Below are positions 1 through 11,094 of a DNA stretch of 64,000 nt, in pieces. The notes beneath the pieces are model-generated. The model was not told the origin of the DNA. It searched no databases and worked only from the letters and a program-made list of their open reading frames with translations. The stretch covers positions 6,076,001-6,140,000 of the forward strand of contig NC_016457.1 of NCBI RefSeq assembly GCF_000226115.1, read 5' to 3'. The position numbers were made by a program, and so were the translations under genes. How positions within the stretch are numbered: the stretch's first letter is position 1; every line of letters begins with the position of its first letter. This DNA comes from Thermothielavioides terrestris NRRL 8126 (taxonomy: Eukaryota; Ascomycota; Sordariomycetes; Sordariales; Chaetomiaceae).

Positions 1-1236
1 GACCAATATTTGCTTGTCTCCCCGCTTCTCTTGAGAAATTCGGGCGGCGGCGGACCTAGGAGGGCCGTCATGGCGGCAAGGTGGTGGGCGTTGTTGAGCT
101 CGGGGGAATCGGTGTCGTACACGTCGAAGAGCATTTTCGGCTCGAGCAGATCCCACGCCTGGAAATTATGTTATAATAGCGAGGGATTGACTGCCCGCAC
201 CAGCAGAGCGTAATCTCGGAGGGCTTACCAACAACCCTACGGCCCACATGTCCACGGGACTTCCCCATTCCATGTTGAGAATGATCTCAGGGGCTCGGAA
301 TTGCAGGGGCATGGCATGGCCAATATGCTCGCGGCCGATACGTGCCTGGCCAAAGTCGCAGATGGTGAGCGGGCCTGCGCCGCCCAGCATATACCGCGAC
401 ACGTAGATAGACCGGTCCACGTCCTGCTTCCGGGCTGACGGCTCCCGGATCTCGTCCTCTTCTACCTTGGCAAGGATGGAGTCGTCCGTCATGGCGATGA
501 GAAGGTTGTCCGAATGCAAGTCTGGGGGGCGGGGTCTGTCAATCATGTTGCTTACCATGACGGGAGATCAGATGATTAGGTGACTATACGACGACTCACC
601 AGTGTGGACCACCTCGGCTTCGTGGAGATAGTCCAAGCCGACGAGGACCTGGTCGATCGCGGGCGTGACGAGCATTTTCATGAAGACGCGCGTCGGCTGC
701 CGTTGCTGCATTGTCCTCAGGCTCATGCCCAACGGGGCCATGACGAACACCTCGTGGTCGCCGTGCGGGCCTGTCAGTGTGAATGAATCATGGAGCTCGC
801 GGACATGTCGCTTGCCAGGATGGCCGGGGGTGACAGTAGTGACACTGGCCAGGTGGTGGAAGACTACACGCTCCTGATTGTGTCTCAGGCTGTTGATGTG
901 CACTTTAAGCGTCCAGTACTTCCCATCCCTAGTGATTCATAGGCTGTCAACAATCATTCGACAGCAGCCTGAATAATCAATCCGACAGAACATGAATGAA
1001 TTCGTACCTTAGGTCTCGACCCAGCCAGACAGTGGAAGTGACGCCATAGCCGAGCTTGGCGACGACCTGGTAGTGCTCCCCAGTGACTTCTCCGATGCGC
1101 ATTGGATAGTACTCGTCGCGGTTGTAGCAGGGAAGCGTCTCTTCCTCGACCTTGTCGGCGGGGTCGATGACTTGGAATCCGCTTGTCGGGAAGACCCGCG
1201 GGGCTTGTTGTGATGCTGCCGCCGCGGGCTGCAAAT

Positions 1237-1268
<32 letters not shown>

Positions 1269-1450
1269 ATAGCGAGGGCTGGTGCTATTGTTGCTGATGA
1301 CGATGTTGTGGCTGATGGAAGAGGGGCGCGCGAGGGCATCAGGGGACTGCTTGTGGCTTTTGTGAGGGAATGGAGGCGCCGTGCGAAACGCGCTCGAAAA
1401 GCTTGTCGGGCAAGCATGAGGCGCTTGGTAATGATAGTTGGGCACTTCAA
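1..1450 (-). CDS. SRPK-type serine/threonine protein kinase, 3' end missing
   Basis: A kinase related to the SR-protein kinases of filamentous fungi, cut off by the left edge. Exons inferred on the minus strand are 1450-1008, 928-600, 521-229 and 158 to beyond 1; all join in frame at GT..AG introns of 70-79 nt. Visible kinase motifs are the glycine loop LGYGVTSTVWLGRDL, the YWTLKV lysine strand, the catalytic loop VVHTDLHSDNLL (HTD in place of HRD), DFGQA (the DFG motif) and RAPEI (APE-like), then DMWAVG of helix F. The last exon gives LLEPKMLFDVYD followed by LNNAHHLAAMTALLG, typical of fungal SRPK-like proteins. The N-terminus before FPTSGFQVIDPADKVEEETLPCY is basic and has a polyserine run encoded by a (GAC)n microsatellite near 1237-1268, possibly a mitochondrial-type or disordered leader. 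The family phosphorylates serine/arginine-rich splicing factors; the actual substrate here is unknown. The start at 1450 is the first ATG giving this leader and is less certain than the kinase body. Confidence 0.85.
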
Positions 1451-2091
1451 TGTCTTCTGAGACTGCGATTAAGGAAGAATTTGATTGGGATTGACGAGAT
1501 TCGGCCCGCCGCAACGGCCCGCCAACAAGTCGGACGTGCAGCTCGCCCTGAATGGCTGATCCCCCCGGCCCTGGATGGGTAAGGGGTGAAACCGCCAACC
1601 GGGCGCCTGATAGTAACAGAGCCTCTACTGCCTATCCTGAACGCCGTGCTCCTCTTTCACTCGCGTACTGGGCGGCCACCATTACTCTTAACAATGCGCA
1701 TAATCACAGAACAAAAGCTACCTGAGAAGGCAGCTCCTCGGCATCGAGGCTTGGCTGCGGACTGTTTTCGCAGTGAATCCAGGGCCAGGGAGATGAAATC
1801 AGGAACGACTATAAAAGGACGAGAACTGTGGTTCAGCTGGCATTACTGCATATATTTCTATATCGGCATATGCTACAAGGCCATTGAACCCATTCCGTGC
1901 TTCAGTTTGAATCCCATCTGGCAGCATCGGCGGCAATGTCGAGAGAGTCAGGTCGTACTAGTACCGAAGAACTTCGCCGTCGGCGTACCCGCCTACATCA
2001 ACGGCCATATGATTCAACTAAGAGATCCACTGAACAAGACAGCTACTCAAAGAAAAAGAAGGGACAGCGGTATCTTGGGATCTTGATTGCT
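1451..2091. other. Intergenic, no gene seen
   Basis: Between the kinase start and the 3' end of the phosphotransferase gene. ORFs here lack protein-like composition. A TATAAA-like string lies near 1810 on the plus strand with no convincing gene downstream. Confidence 0.4.
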
Positions 2092-3701
2092 TCAGAAACC
2101 CCAACCACTCAGCATGTTCCCCACGCTTTCCCCAAAGTGCGCCCTCATCTGAGCAAGCCTCTCGGCCGAATGCTTGGCCCAAAAGCGCGGAAGGAAAAAA
2201 GCGCCGGGGCTGACGTTCTGGATGAACCAGTACAGCGCCGACAACTGCTCAATGGCAGGCATCATGTCGATGGGCCGCCGCACGCCCGCCGCCGCAAAAG
2301 CCTCGTCAAGCCAGAACACCACGTCCCAGTTGACCGCGTCTTCGGCCCGGCGCTCTATCTTCTCAAGCCCGTGCAGCAGGCCGCGCCGACGGCGGCCGAC
2401 CGGGTGGTCTGGGTCTGGGGTGGGAGGCTCGACGAGGCCGCCGATGCTGCCGAAGGAGTAGAAGAACTCGTCCGCGGCGGAGGCAATGTCTAAATTACTC
2501 CGAGATTCTGTGAGCTTGTGCCCCGATTACATCTCGGGAAGGGGGGGAAGAGTCATGGATGACTCGGGCTTCACCTACGGCTGAAGTCCCAGTCCAGCAA
2601 CGCCGTGATCTGATTTGTGGCGGGGTCAAAAGGGAGATTATGTAGATCTGTTGAGGGAGTTTCAGTTCGCCAACAATCAAGAACATTGCACACAGTCGGA
2701 TGGGGCTGTTGCCGTGTTGTTGGTTTGCGGGTAGCTCACCAAAATCTCCATGGACAAGCGTCTGCCGTGGCTTCAGGTCCGCGGACCGCTCAAGTAACGG
2801 CTTGAACCCTCTCTCAACAAACTCATCAATCCGCGTCCGCAGGTCTGAGTCTTTCCAGCCCTGCACGATGTCTCACTGATCCATGAAGGCAAGCTGCGTC
2901 TGAAGATACCTGTATCGTTCCCACGTAATGAATAAGCAACCGCTGCTTTTGATGATGAGTTGACAATGACAAACAGCGGGGAGGAAACGCACTCGGTGTA
3001 CAGCTCATGATAGGTCTCGCAGCGCTTCGTAGCGCCGTAGATGGCCGTTGGGCCGACCGCAATGGTCCCGTCCTCGGCGAACCCCAGGCCTCCATATCCC
3101 TCCACCGAAGCAGGAAGCTTGTACTGCTGCAGCAGACGCAAAACCCGAGCTATCTCACCCAAGACGGCCTTCTTCGCATCACGGCCGAGCTTCTTGAATC
3201 CCGCAAGGTCAAGACGAGTGCCAGGCATACACTCCATCAGCACCCAGCCCGTCCCGCCGGCAGCAGCGGAGCTCCAGCCGTACACGGCCGGAACGATGGA
3301 CCTCCCCAGCGGCTTGAGCGCGTCGTGAGCGAGGACCATGGCGGCCACCTCGTTTTCCACGCGCACGGCGTCGTTCAGATTGGCCCTGGGGTCCGGGAAC
3401 CGGACGACAACTTTGGTGGCGCTCAGGGGCAGTGGCTCGGTGGCCGGCTGGAGGGCCGGCTTTGAACTGCCGTCCGCATTTTCGCCCGTGGACGGCCGCA
3501 GCGACACGACGTACACTTTGGTGTTGTTGGACCGGGGATCGAGCGAGACCTTTGAGACCTTGCTTCGCTGTTAGTCTTAAGCATCTTGCCTTGTTCGCTG
3601 GAGGGAGTGGGGCTGCTAACATCACGCCCGAACCGGCTCGCTAAGATATCACGAATAATCGCCTCTTTCGATGCTTCAGCGGATTTCTGGTGCGGGGCCA
3701 T
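2092..3701 (-). CDS. Aminoglycoside phosphotransferase (APH)-fold family protein
   Basis: Multi-exon gene on the minus strand. Exon 1 is 3701-3621 (MAPHQKSAEASKEAII start), a 62-nt intron follows (donor GTTAGC, acceptor after CTAAC...AAG), then exon 2 from 3558 reads VSKVSLDPRSNNTKVYVVSL. It continues through KVVVRFPDP, VENEVAAMVLAHDAL and VLMECMPGTRLD (hinge), then RQTLVHGDFG, DLHNLPFDP and ITALLDWDFS, which correspond to the APH catalytic HxDxxxxN loop and the metal-binding D-W-D motif. It ends IQNVSPGAFFLPRF then GESVGNMLSGWGF. In fungi this fold covers small-molecule kinases and many uncharacterised proteins; no antibiotic resistance role should be assumed. The catalytic loop is interrupted: VHGDFG sits at an exon end and the following DLHN begins the next exon. 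The intron between about 2992 and 2867 has no ideal donor, so that junction is uncertain. Confidence 0.75.
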
Positions 3702-4376
3702 TTTCAGGGGTTCTCAAACGCGGAGTTGTTGAGCAGTGCGGACGTGTTGACAGGGAGAAAGACGAGTCGAACGCTATTGAAATGGCAGCATAAGCGGATT
3801 CCCGCCTCACTTGGAAGGCCGGAAGGACTTGAATGAGAGCAAGAGGGGGAACGAGATTGGCGGGTTTATGTAGCAAAAGTGGCAGACGGAACTGGAACGG
3901 CAGCGCGAGGGGGATCCCACCCGACCCAAAAGGATCGAGAAGAAAGCAACAAACCCGGCCTGCGAGAGAGCGGCGCACCAAATATCCATCAGATAAGGCA
4001 AGAGCAAGAGCGCCGTGTCGTTGGATGTGGTATGCGGTTGGATGTCCAACCGGTACAGAAGGACCTTGAGCCGATAAGTGGTGCTGGTGGTGGTGATGCA
4101 AGGCACATGTGCTATCCGCGCGGCCAACCAACACCAGGTTACATGAATTGTTGGCACCACGAGTAACTAACTCCCATTTGAGGAAGGTAGCTAGGGCGCC
4201 GCTCTTCTGCGGCCGCATTATATGAGGGTTCCAAGGACAAAGCATTGCATCCATACTCTGACCTGAGCACCAGCAACACTTTCCAAGTATAAAGGCAACC
4301 TTGACAGCTACCCTTCCAAGCCGCTAACCGCACACATGAGGACCAGAGGCATCCTCGAGTCGATATCCCCCCTGAC
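3702..4376. other. Intergenic, no gene seen
   Basis: Upstream region of the APH-like gene. No reading frame shows consistent coding character. It ends at an ambiguous coding region. Confidence 0.35.
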
Positions 4377-5330
4377 TTGCCTCGGTCTGATCTAGGGCGA
4401 CGACATTCCCGACGGCGATCCACACCTCCCCTCGCTGGAACCCGCGGCTTTGACGACGGCAAGGGCGCCGATTTCGCGTATTTTGAGCTCTACCGTGCCC
4501 CGCGGGCCGTGTGGGAAAAGTGGGAGACGAGACGGCTGGAGCAGGTCAATACATTCCGCCAGGTCCGGTGCCGGGACTGCGGCGTCTTCGCCACGGGGCT
4601 ACAGCTGCAGCTCGACTTTGTTGATGACCAGCCTCTTGAGGGGCGAAGGCTTTGAGAACCTTTGAGCTTGTTATTTCTTGAATTTCTCATCGCTTTGAGA
4701 TTGGAGTGCGTGCGATGGACGATGGTCGGACGAGAAAGCAGGGGTGCTGCCGGGCTCGGTTTGGGCCGTAATGGCTGTAGATTGGCAGATAGGTTAGCCA
4801 TGAAGGGAAGATAGACTGTCCTAATATGGCGCCTTTGCAGCAGGCCGCTTGTGCAATCAAGCCGCAGTGCTTCGATGATTAATGGCCAACCATACATACC
4901 ATCCCGGCCCTCGAGTTCCTGGAATTTTGGACGGAGAAGGACTGGGTTCGTGTGGACGCCGCCGTTGTCGGCACTGGCGTAGATCTGAGATATGTGGATG
5001 AGTTTCCGCCTCCAGGCCGCCGTCAAATGCGTCTTTGAGCAAGTGCGGTCCGAAGGGCTCGCGCAGCTGCAGAAGCTCTGACGGAATACGATGGCCCAGC
5101 CTGTTGTTGACGGGATTCCGCCCTTCCGAGTCTGGGACTGGGGGGAGAGACAGGCCGCTGTGTTTTGTGTGTCGAGGGCATCAAGAAGCACGCCTTCTGC
5201 CACGCGCACCCGAACCGCCGGGATATTCTTGTCGTACCGGATACGTTTAACATCGTCGGCCCCATTGAGCTGGAGCCGGACAGCTGTTGTTTTCTTGGCC
5301 GAGTGGGAGCGGAATTCTCTGGCTAGTGTT
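4377..5330 (+). pseudogene. Possible decayed or multi-intron gene of unknown function
   Basis: Three plus-strand segments have protein-like composition and G/C-biased third positions but lie in different frames. One is near 4455-4655 (FDDGKGADFAYFELYRAP, then WEKWETRRLEQVNTFRQVRC and a CRDCG pair). A second is near 4912-5034 (KDWVRVDAAVVGTGVDLRY). A third is near 5176-5328 (HAFCHAHPNRRD, then LVVPDTFNIVGPIELEPDSC). No clean set of introns joining all three was found, so this may be a pseudogene or a gene with unusual splicing. A 285-codon open frame runs antisense over 5347-4490, but its composition (serine, arginine and proline rich, no motifs) looks like a shadow. No family was recognised. 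Confidence 0.3.
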
Positions 5331-6515
5331 TCTGTTACCCCCAGCAACGTACCGTTTTACAGTCTCAGCGAGCAGCGATGTGACGGGTCACTCGTTGCAG
5401 GGCAGGAGGATCAGGTGCAGGACGGGCGGCGACAAAGCATACCTAATCTATGTTCCTTTTCTGCGAGATCCCCCTGTGCCTTGTGATTGTGGTGCCTCTT
5501 GAGCCATCTCTGGCGGCTGTCGAGTGGCGGGTCGAGATGTGATGCTGGCTCGGACGCGATAGGCCACGCAGCGCGTTGATCATATCGTTTTCGACTTGTT
5601 CCCCTGGTGCGGCGCAGCGACGCCCTTTGAATTCCTCACACAGACACGGATCAGAGCGAGCACAGGCGCTATGGTAAACAAAACTGTTTCAAACTGCTCG
5701 AGACCTATTTAAGAAGGAAGACCCGAACAAGGCTGACTTTGCAGAAGACCCGAGCATCCGTCATCCATGGTAGAAAGGGCATACCTGATCTTCGAGTGCT
5801 CCGATGGACCGTTTTTACAAGGGAAGACGGTAGCCTCGACCGTTTCCAATAGCGGGGATCTAGGTAATTCTGCTGGCAGATGTTTGGGCCAGAACCCCAC
5901 TGAGCAGGCAGGACTAATAAATGCAGCTACTGCGAAGGAGTACAGGTTACTACTTCGTGATCCTGCCTCCTTACACGAGGTGCTGCCCTCATGGAGGAAG
6001 GGATAAGCATTGTGATGTTGGACAGTCGAGCACTTAAGTAAGGTACCCTGGCTGGTGATTGTGTGTCCTAGAGAGGTTCAGCCCCAGTCGGGGAAGGTGC
6101 GAGCTCTGTGGGTCAGATTGCGTTGAATTGCGTTGGATTGGATTGGGTTGAGTTGAGAAGAGTTGAGTTGTTCGGAGCCATGGCCCGATCTGGATGCGCG
6201 TCATGAATCAAGGGTCGCGAACCCCTGCACGGGTGACTAAGCTGGCTGATCGAACTTGGCGTGGGGGAAGCCCAAGGCGAAAGCAACACCAGACTGCCCA
6301 GCTCCTGCTCTCCTTTCCTTCTCGCTTCCACCACAGAGCAAGCACAACGCAACACAACTTCACGGCTTCAGCTTTCTGCTGCCAGCTTCCATTGCGAGAA
6401 CAGCGTTGTACATTGCTTCCGCAATCTGCATTCAGTTGCGTCCAATTGCAATCAATCGATCAATCCATCACGAAACACCCACAAACAAAACAAGCGTCCA
6501 TTGGAGTATGACACG
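5331..6515. other. Intergenic / dynactin 5' region
   Basis: No gene supported. A G/T-rich stretch around 6118-6172 is built of repeated short units (TTGCGTTG, GGATTG, GAGTTGAG). An A/C-rich leader precedes the dynactin ATG, typical of a fungal 5' UTR. A 79-codon ORF at 5767-6006 has no recognisable features. Confidence 0.35.
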
Positions 6516-9500
6516 ATGACGTCCATCTCGGATCTGGCTGTCGGCCAGAAGATCCGCCTCAGCGACAATCGCTCTGGCACCATCCGCTTTGTCGGCCAGA
6601 CCGCATTTGCCCCGGGTGACTGGGTCGGAATTGAGCTCGACGATGGCTCTGGAAAGAACGACGGAAGCGTCCAAGGCGAGCGCTACTTCGACTGCAAGAT
6701 GGGCTTCGGCATGTTCGTGAGGCCTTCCACCATCACCGTGGTTGCCCAGCCCAAGCCCGCGGCTTCCAAGAAGGTTACGCGTCCCAGCGGCATGTTCGCA
6801 GCAGCTTCTTCGCGCGGTCCGAATGCCAACGACGCCGCTCTTGCCAAACGCAAGAGCCTGAATGCTCCCAGCCCGACGCCAGCCCCCAGGCCATCGCGCT
6901 CTTCGAGCATCGCACGCGTAAGACGCGTCATCCCTATCTTGACGCGTCGTGATGGTCTGCTGACGCGTCTTGCCAGTCCCCTACCAGGTCCCCAACCAAA
7001 CAGCTGGCCACAGCGCCTTCAAGCGCTGCCGGGTCGCGTACCGCCACTCCTGCCAACGCCAGGCCTGCCCTCGGAGCTCGTCCACGCCCCTCCGTCGCGC
7101 CTGCCAAGTCCTCCGCTGCTCCGCCGCCCCTGCCAGCCCCCAGGGCCCGCCAGGCCTCTACCGCCGCTGTGGCACCCAAGCCAACTGGTGCCCCTGCGCG
7201 CACTCTGAGCGGTCGGCTGCCCGCAGCTGCCAAACCGGGAGTTGCCCGCTTGCCCACGGCCCGACTCGCCTCCTCCGGCCCGGTTCCGGCCATCGGCAAA
7301 CGCGGCAGCGGGAGCACCGTCTCCACGCAGAAGAGCAGTGACGATGAAATCCTTTCACCCAAATCGATCAGCCCGGCCCAGCAGAGGACCCTGGCATTGG
7401 AGAAGCTCACCGGCTCAGCTAACTCCCCTACACCGCCCGCCGCCACCAAGCCGGCCGGCGCAACCGCCACGACCACATCCAGGTCAGCAGCCAATACTGC
7501 GGCCGCCAACAAAGAGATCGAAGATCTCAAGGCGAAGATCCGCGTCCTTGAGAAGAAGCGGATCGAGGATCGCGAGAAGCTTAACACGCTCGACCAGATC
7601 AAGAGCGAGCGCGACAAGTTTGAGAGGATTATCCAAACTTTGCAAATCAAATACCAACCACAGCAGCAGGAGCTTGCCGACCTGAGACGGCAGCTCAAGG
7701 AGGCTGAGACACGCCTGTGCAATGTCGAGGAGATGCAGGCCGAGCATGAGGCCGCCCTGGAGCTTGCCACCCTCGACCGCGAGATGGCCGAGGAGATGGC
7801 CGAGGTCCACAAGGCTGAGCTCGACGCCCTCAAGTTGAAGCACGAGGAGTTGGAGCTCGAAGTGGAGGTTCTCCGGGAGGAGAACGCTGAACTCACCAAA
7901 GGCATGTCATCCGAGGATAGGGCCAGTGTCGGATGGCTGCAGATGGAGAAGAATAATGAACGGCTCCGCGAGGCGTTGATCAGGCTTCGGGACATCTCCC
8001 GTGAGCAGGAAGAGGAGTTGAAGGCCCAGATCAAGGGTCTCGAGGATGATCTGCGCGAGTTTGACGCCGTCAAAGAGGAGCTCACCGCCTGCAAAGAGGA
8101 CCTGACGCAGAAAGAGTCTGCCATCGAGGATCTCCGCGAGCAGCTGAACAACGCTCTGGGAGCCGAGGAGATTATCGAGAATCTCAGTGAACAAAACATG
8201 AACCAATCCGAAGAGATCAAGGAGCTCAAGGCGGCCATTGCCGACCTTGAAGCCCTGAAAGAGATCCACGATGAGCTGGAAATCAACCATGTCCAGTACG
8301 AGAAAGAGATGCAGGAGGATATCAGCCAGAGGGACGCCGTCATCGCCGAGCAAGCCCGCCAGGCGGCCAAGCATAAGGCAGCCATGGAGGACATGGAGTA
8401 CACGCTGTCGAGGTTCCGTGAGCTGGTTACTAGCCTGCAGAGCGACCTGGCGGACATGCGTGCTTCTCAGGCCGTCACCGAGAATGAGTCGGAGCAGCTG
8501 AACAGCCGGTCGCGCGCCATGCTCGAGCTCAACATGAAGCTGCAGATCTCCGCCGCCAAGGCCCAGGCCAAGACCATCGACCTCGAACTGCGCCGTATGG
8601 AGGCGCAGGAGGCCGAGCAGCACCTGGAGATCGTCACGCTGTTCCTGCCGGACAGCTATCAGACCGACAAGGACTCGGTCCTCGCCCTCCTGCGATTCAA
8701 GCGCCTGGCTTTCAAGGCCAATCTGCTCAACGGCTTCATCAAGGAGCGCGTCAACAGCCAGCCACACCCTGGTCACGAAGACGAGGTGTTCGAGGGCTGC
8801 GATGTCGCCGACAAACTGACCTGGGTTTCCTGCATGTGCGACCGCTTCGTGAATGCCATCAGCCACTGCTCGCTTGAGCAGTTCGCCCAGTATCAGGGTG
8901 CGCTGTACGAGCTCGAGCCTGCCGAGAGGGCCATGAACGGCTGGATCGACGGCCTGAGACGCGACGAGTTGAAGGAGAAGCAATGCGCGGTCGAGCTGCA
9001 GCGGACCATTGCCCTCATGACGCACCTTGGCGAGGTGCACATCTGCCCCGACCTACAGAGCTTCGCCGACGACATTCACATGCGCGCTCTACTGATGCAG
9101 AGTTACTTGGAGTCTGCCGCCGTCGCCTTCACCACCGCGAAGGCCATGGTCCAGCGGGTCGTCCCCTCGACCGAGGACGAGGAGGAGCTCAGCCAGCACT
9201 TCTCAAACAAGACCGACAGCGTTGTCACCCAGACTCGCAGCACCAAGGTCATCGCCGGAAAGACGGCCCGCGCGCTGGAGGATCTCAATTCCAGGTCCCT
9301 CTCTCTCCTGCCCGAGTCCCTGGAGGCGTTTGTGGAGTGCGAAGCTGCGACAGCGGAGCTCGCCGACATGGCGCGCAAGATCGGCTTGGATCTTCATCGG
9401 CTCCTCAATGAGGAGGGCAGAACCGCACCATACACTTATGCCGAGGTGCAGTCGTGCATCCAGAACACAGCCATGACCGCGTTCAACCACAGCGAGGCCG

Positions 9501-10585
9501 ACCTGTTCTCGACGTACCTCAGCAAACTGCGCGCCGTCACGTCGCAGATCTCGGACCTAGCGGCACTGAGCACAGACCTCAGCCAGACGCAAGAATTCGA
9601 GCGCGGCCCTGCCCCTTGGACCTTGCGCAGCCAGGAGCTTAAGGAGCTCAAGAAGGTGCCGATCGAGGCCGAGGCCGAGGTTCGCCGTCTCAAGGAGGAG
9701 TACAGCAACGCCCGCCGCACCATCGCCATCCGTGACGAAGACCTGAGCACAGCCCAGGTCAAGATTGAGACGCTCGAGTCCCGGATGCGTGACGCCAAGG
9801 CGAAGGCAGCACGGATCTCGGAGCTCGAGGCTCAAATCGCGGCGGACAAGGAGGAGATCGCCACCCTATCGGAGAGCATCTCCAAGCAAGACCGCGAACT
9901 CAAGGCGCTCGAGCTCGACCGCGACAAGTGGAAGCAGGTCGCCAGCACCAGCCGGGTGGTCGCCGGCAGCGGGGCGGAAGCGGCAGGGGCCAGAGAGAAC
10001 CAAGAGCGGGCGGTCGCCACGGCGCGCGAGATGGACAATCTTAAGACGATGATCAACGGCCTCGAGGCTGCGCTCCGCTACCTGCGCGAGGATAACCGCC
10101 GCGCCAGACTGGTGGAGCAGCGCGACCACGACTGGCTCGCCGAGCCCCTCACTAAGAATATCCGGCCGGGCGAGCAGCGCAGGGCAATTGCTGGTTCCGA
10201 GAACAAGGCTGTGCTTAGGGAGCTGGTCAACCTGTCGAGCCATGCTAAGATCTACGACTTGGCGAGGCTGCCCGAGGATAAGATCGCGTGGAAGCCGGCA
10301 AAAAGCACGCCGCAGTATCATGCGGCACAGCAAAAAGAAGATTTCGCCACTTGGAAGAGCTGGCAAGAGGCCGCCCTTAAGAAGGGCTGGGGGTCGGTGC
10401 CCGCGTCTCCCGCTGCGGCAGGTAAACAGAGCCCGAAGAAAAATGTCATGAGGCCCGTTGGGGCGAAGTTGCAGATCAGGCTGCCGGGGATGGAGGGAAA
10501 GCCTAGCCCTATCACGGGTAGGCAGGTGGAGATTGTGGATTCCAAGGAGTGGGAGGCGTTGCAGGGGAGGTTTTTGTTCATGTGA
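6516..10585 (+). CDS. ro-3 (Neurospora crassa name; nudM in Aspergillus): Dynactin p150Glued large subunit
   Basis: Largest subunit of dynactin, the dynein cofactor for minus-end microtubule transport and nuclear migration. Two exons: 6516-6917 and 6977-10585, with a 59-nt intron (donor GTAAGA, acceptor TTGCCAG), giving about 1336 aa. The N-terminus is a CAP-Gly domain (residues about 5-75) with GTIRFVGQTAFAPGDWVGIE and a GERYFDCKMGFGMFV segment that keeps the conserved GxFV-type microtubule/EB1 groove. A basic Ser/Pro/Ala-rich linker follows (about 80-270). A long coiled coil starts at NKEIEDLKAKIRVLEKKR, where dynein intermediate chain binds in this family, then comes the globular dynactin domain with QAEQHLEIVTLFLPDSYQ, DADSVLALLRFKRL-like sequence and a second coiled coil near the C-terminus. 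Length and domain order match fungal orthologues. The intron contains a cluster of ACGCGT palindromes. The gene converges with SRP19. Confidence 0.95.
6914..6968. promoter_or_regulatory. Four ACGCGT (MCB-like) palindromes in the dynactin intron
   Basis: ACGCGT occurs at 6914-6919 (spanning the splice donor), 6923-6928, 6942-6947 and 6963-6968. The last three sit in GACGCGTC 8-bp palindromes. ACGCGT is the MluI cell-cycle box bound by MBF in yeasts. A regulatory role here is inference; the palindromes could also fold in the intron RNA. Confidence 0.35.
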
Positions 10586-11094
10586 GAAAGCACTGGCGGC
10601 GTCTAGGGCGTTGTTTGGGCTCGGGAAAAGGGAGGTTCTGTCATGGGTGCATCGCATGAGGCGTTTTGTTCAGGAGCATGGCACGGGCATGCCAGAAGGC
10701 ATTTTTACCCATTCTTGACGGAGTTTGGCGGGGACACGGCCTGAGAGATGGCTCTTTGTTGATTGCACGAGGAGTCCGGCCAAGGGCATGGCCTGAAAGA
10801 TTCTGTATCATTATTTGCATTGCGAGAGGAGTTTGGTCAGAGGGTTCTGGATACCCATCCAGCCGAAACGGCTGCGGCTTTTGTTAGACGGACTGGAGAA
10901 TGCTTGGCTTTTTCACAAGATGGTTCCTTGGCATGGTGCCTGCATTATGAGTTCCCCGGATCTGGCACGTAGCACGTTCGATAAGCGGATGGTTCTCTTC
11001 CCGGGCCGGTCGATGGCGAACCTTTTCATTCCATGCGGCTCCGTTTCTACACACTATCAAGCCACAACCAATTCATGCTCGTGATGATCCTCCC
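10586..11094. other. Convergent 3' region between dynactin and SRP19
   Basis: No gene seen. It holds the 3' ends of two convergent transcripts. Several imperfect repeats of GAGGAGT(T/C)(T/C)GG and CAAGGGCATGGC-like strings occur between 10670 and 10850. Confidence 0.4.

Noticed and set aside
2092..3701. Antibiotic-resistance APH gene
   Set aside because: The APH fold is widespread among fungal small-molecule kinases; no sign of resistance function or recent bacterial origin, and the gene has introns.
6934..8457. 507-codon minus-strand ORF
   Set aside because: Antisense to the dynactin coiled coil; serine-rich composition is the reverse of Glu/Lys heptads.
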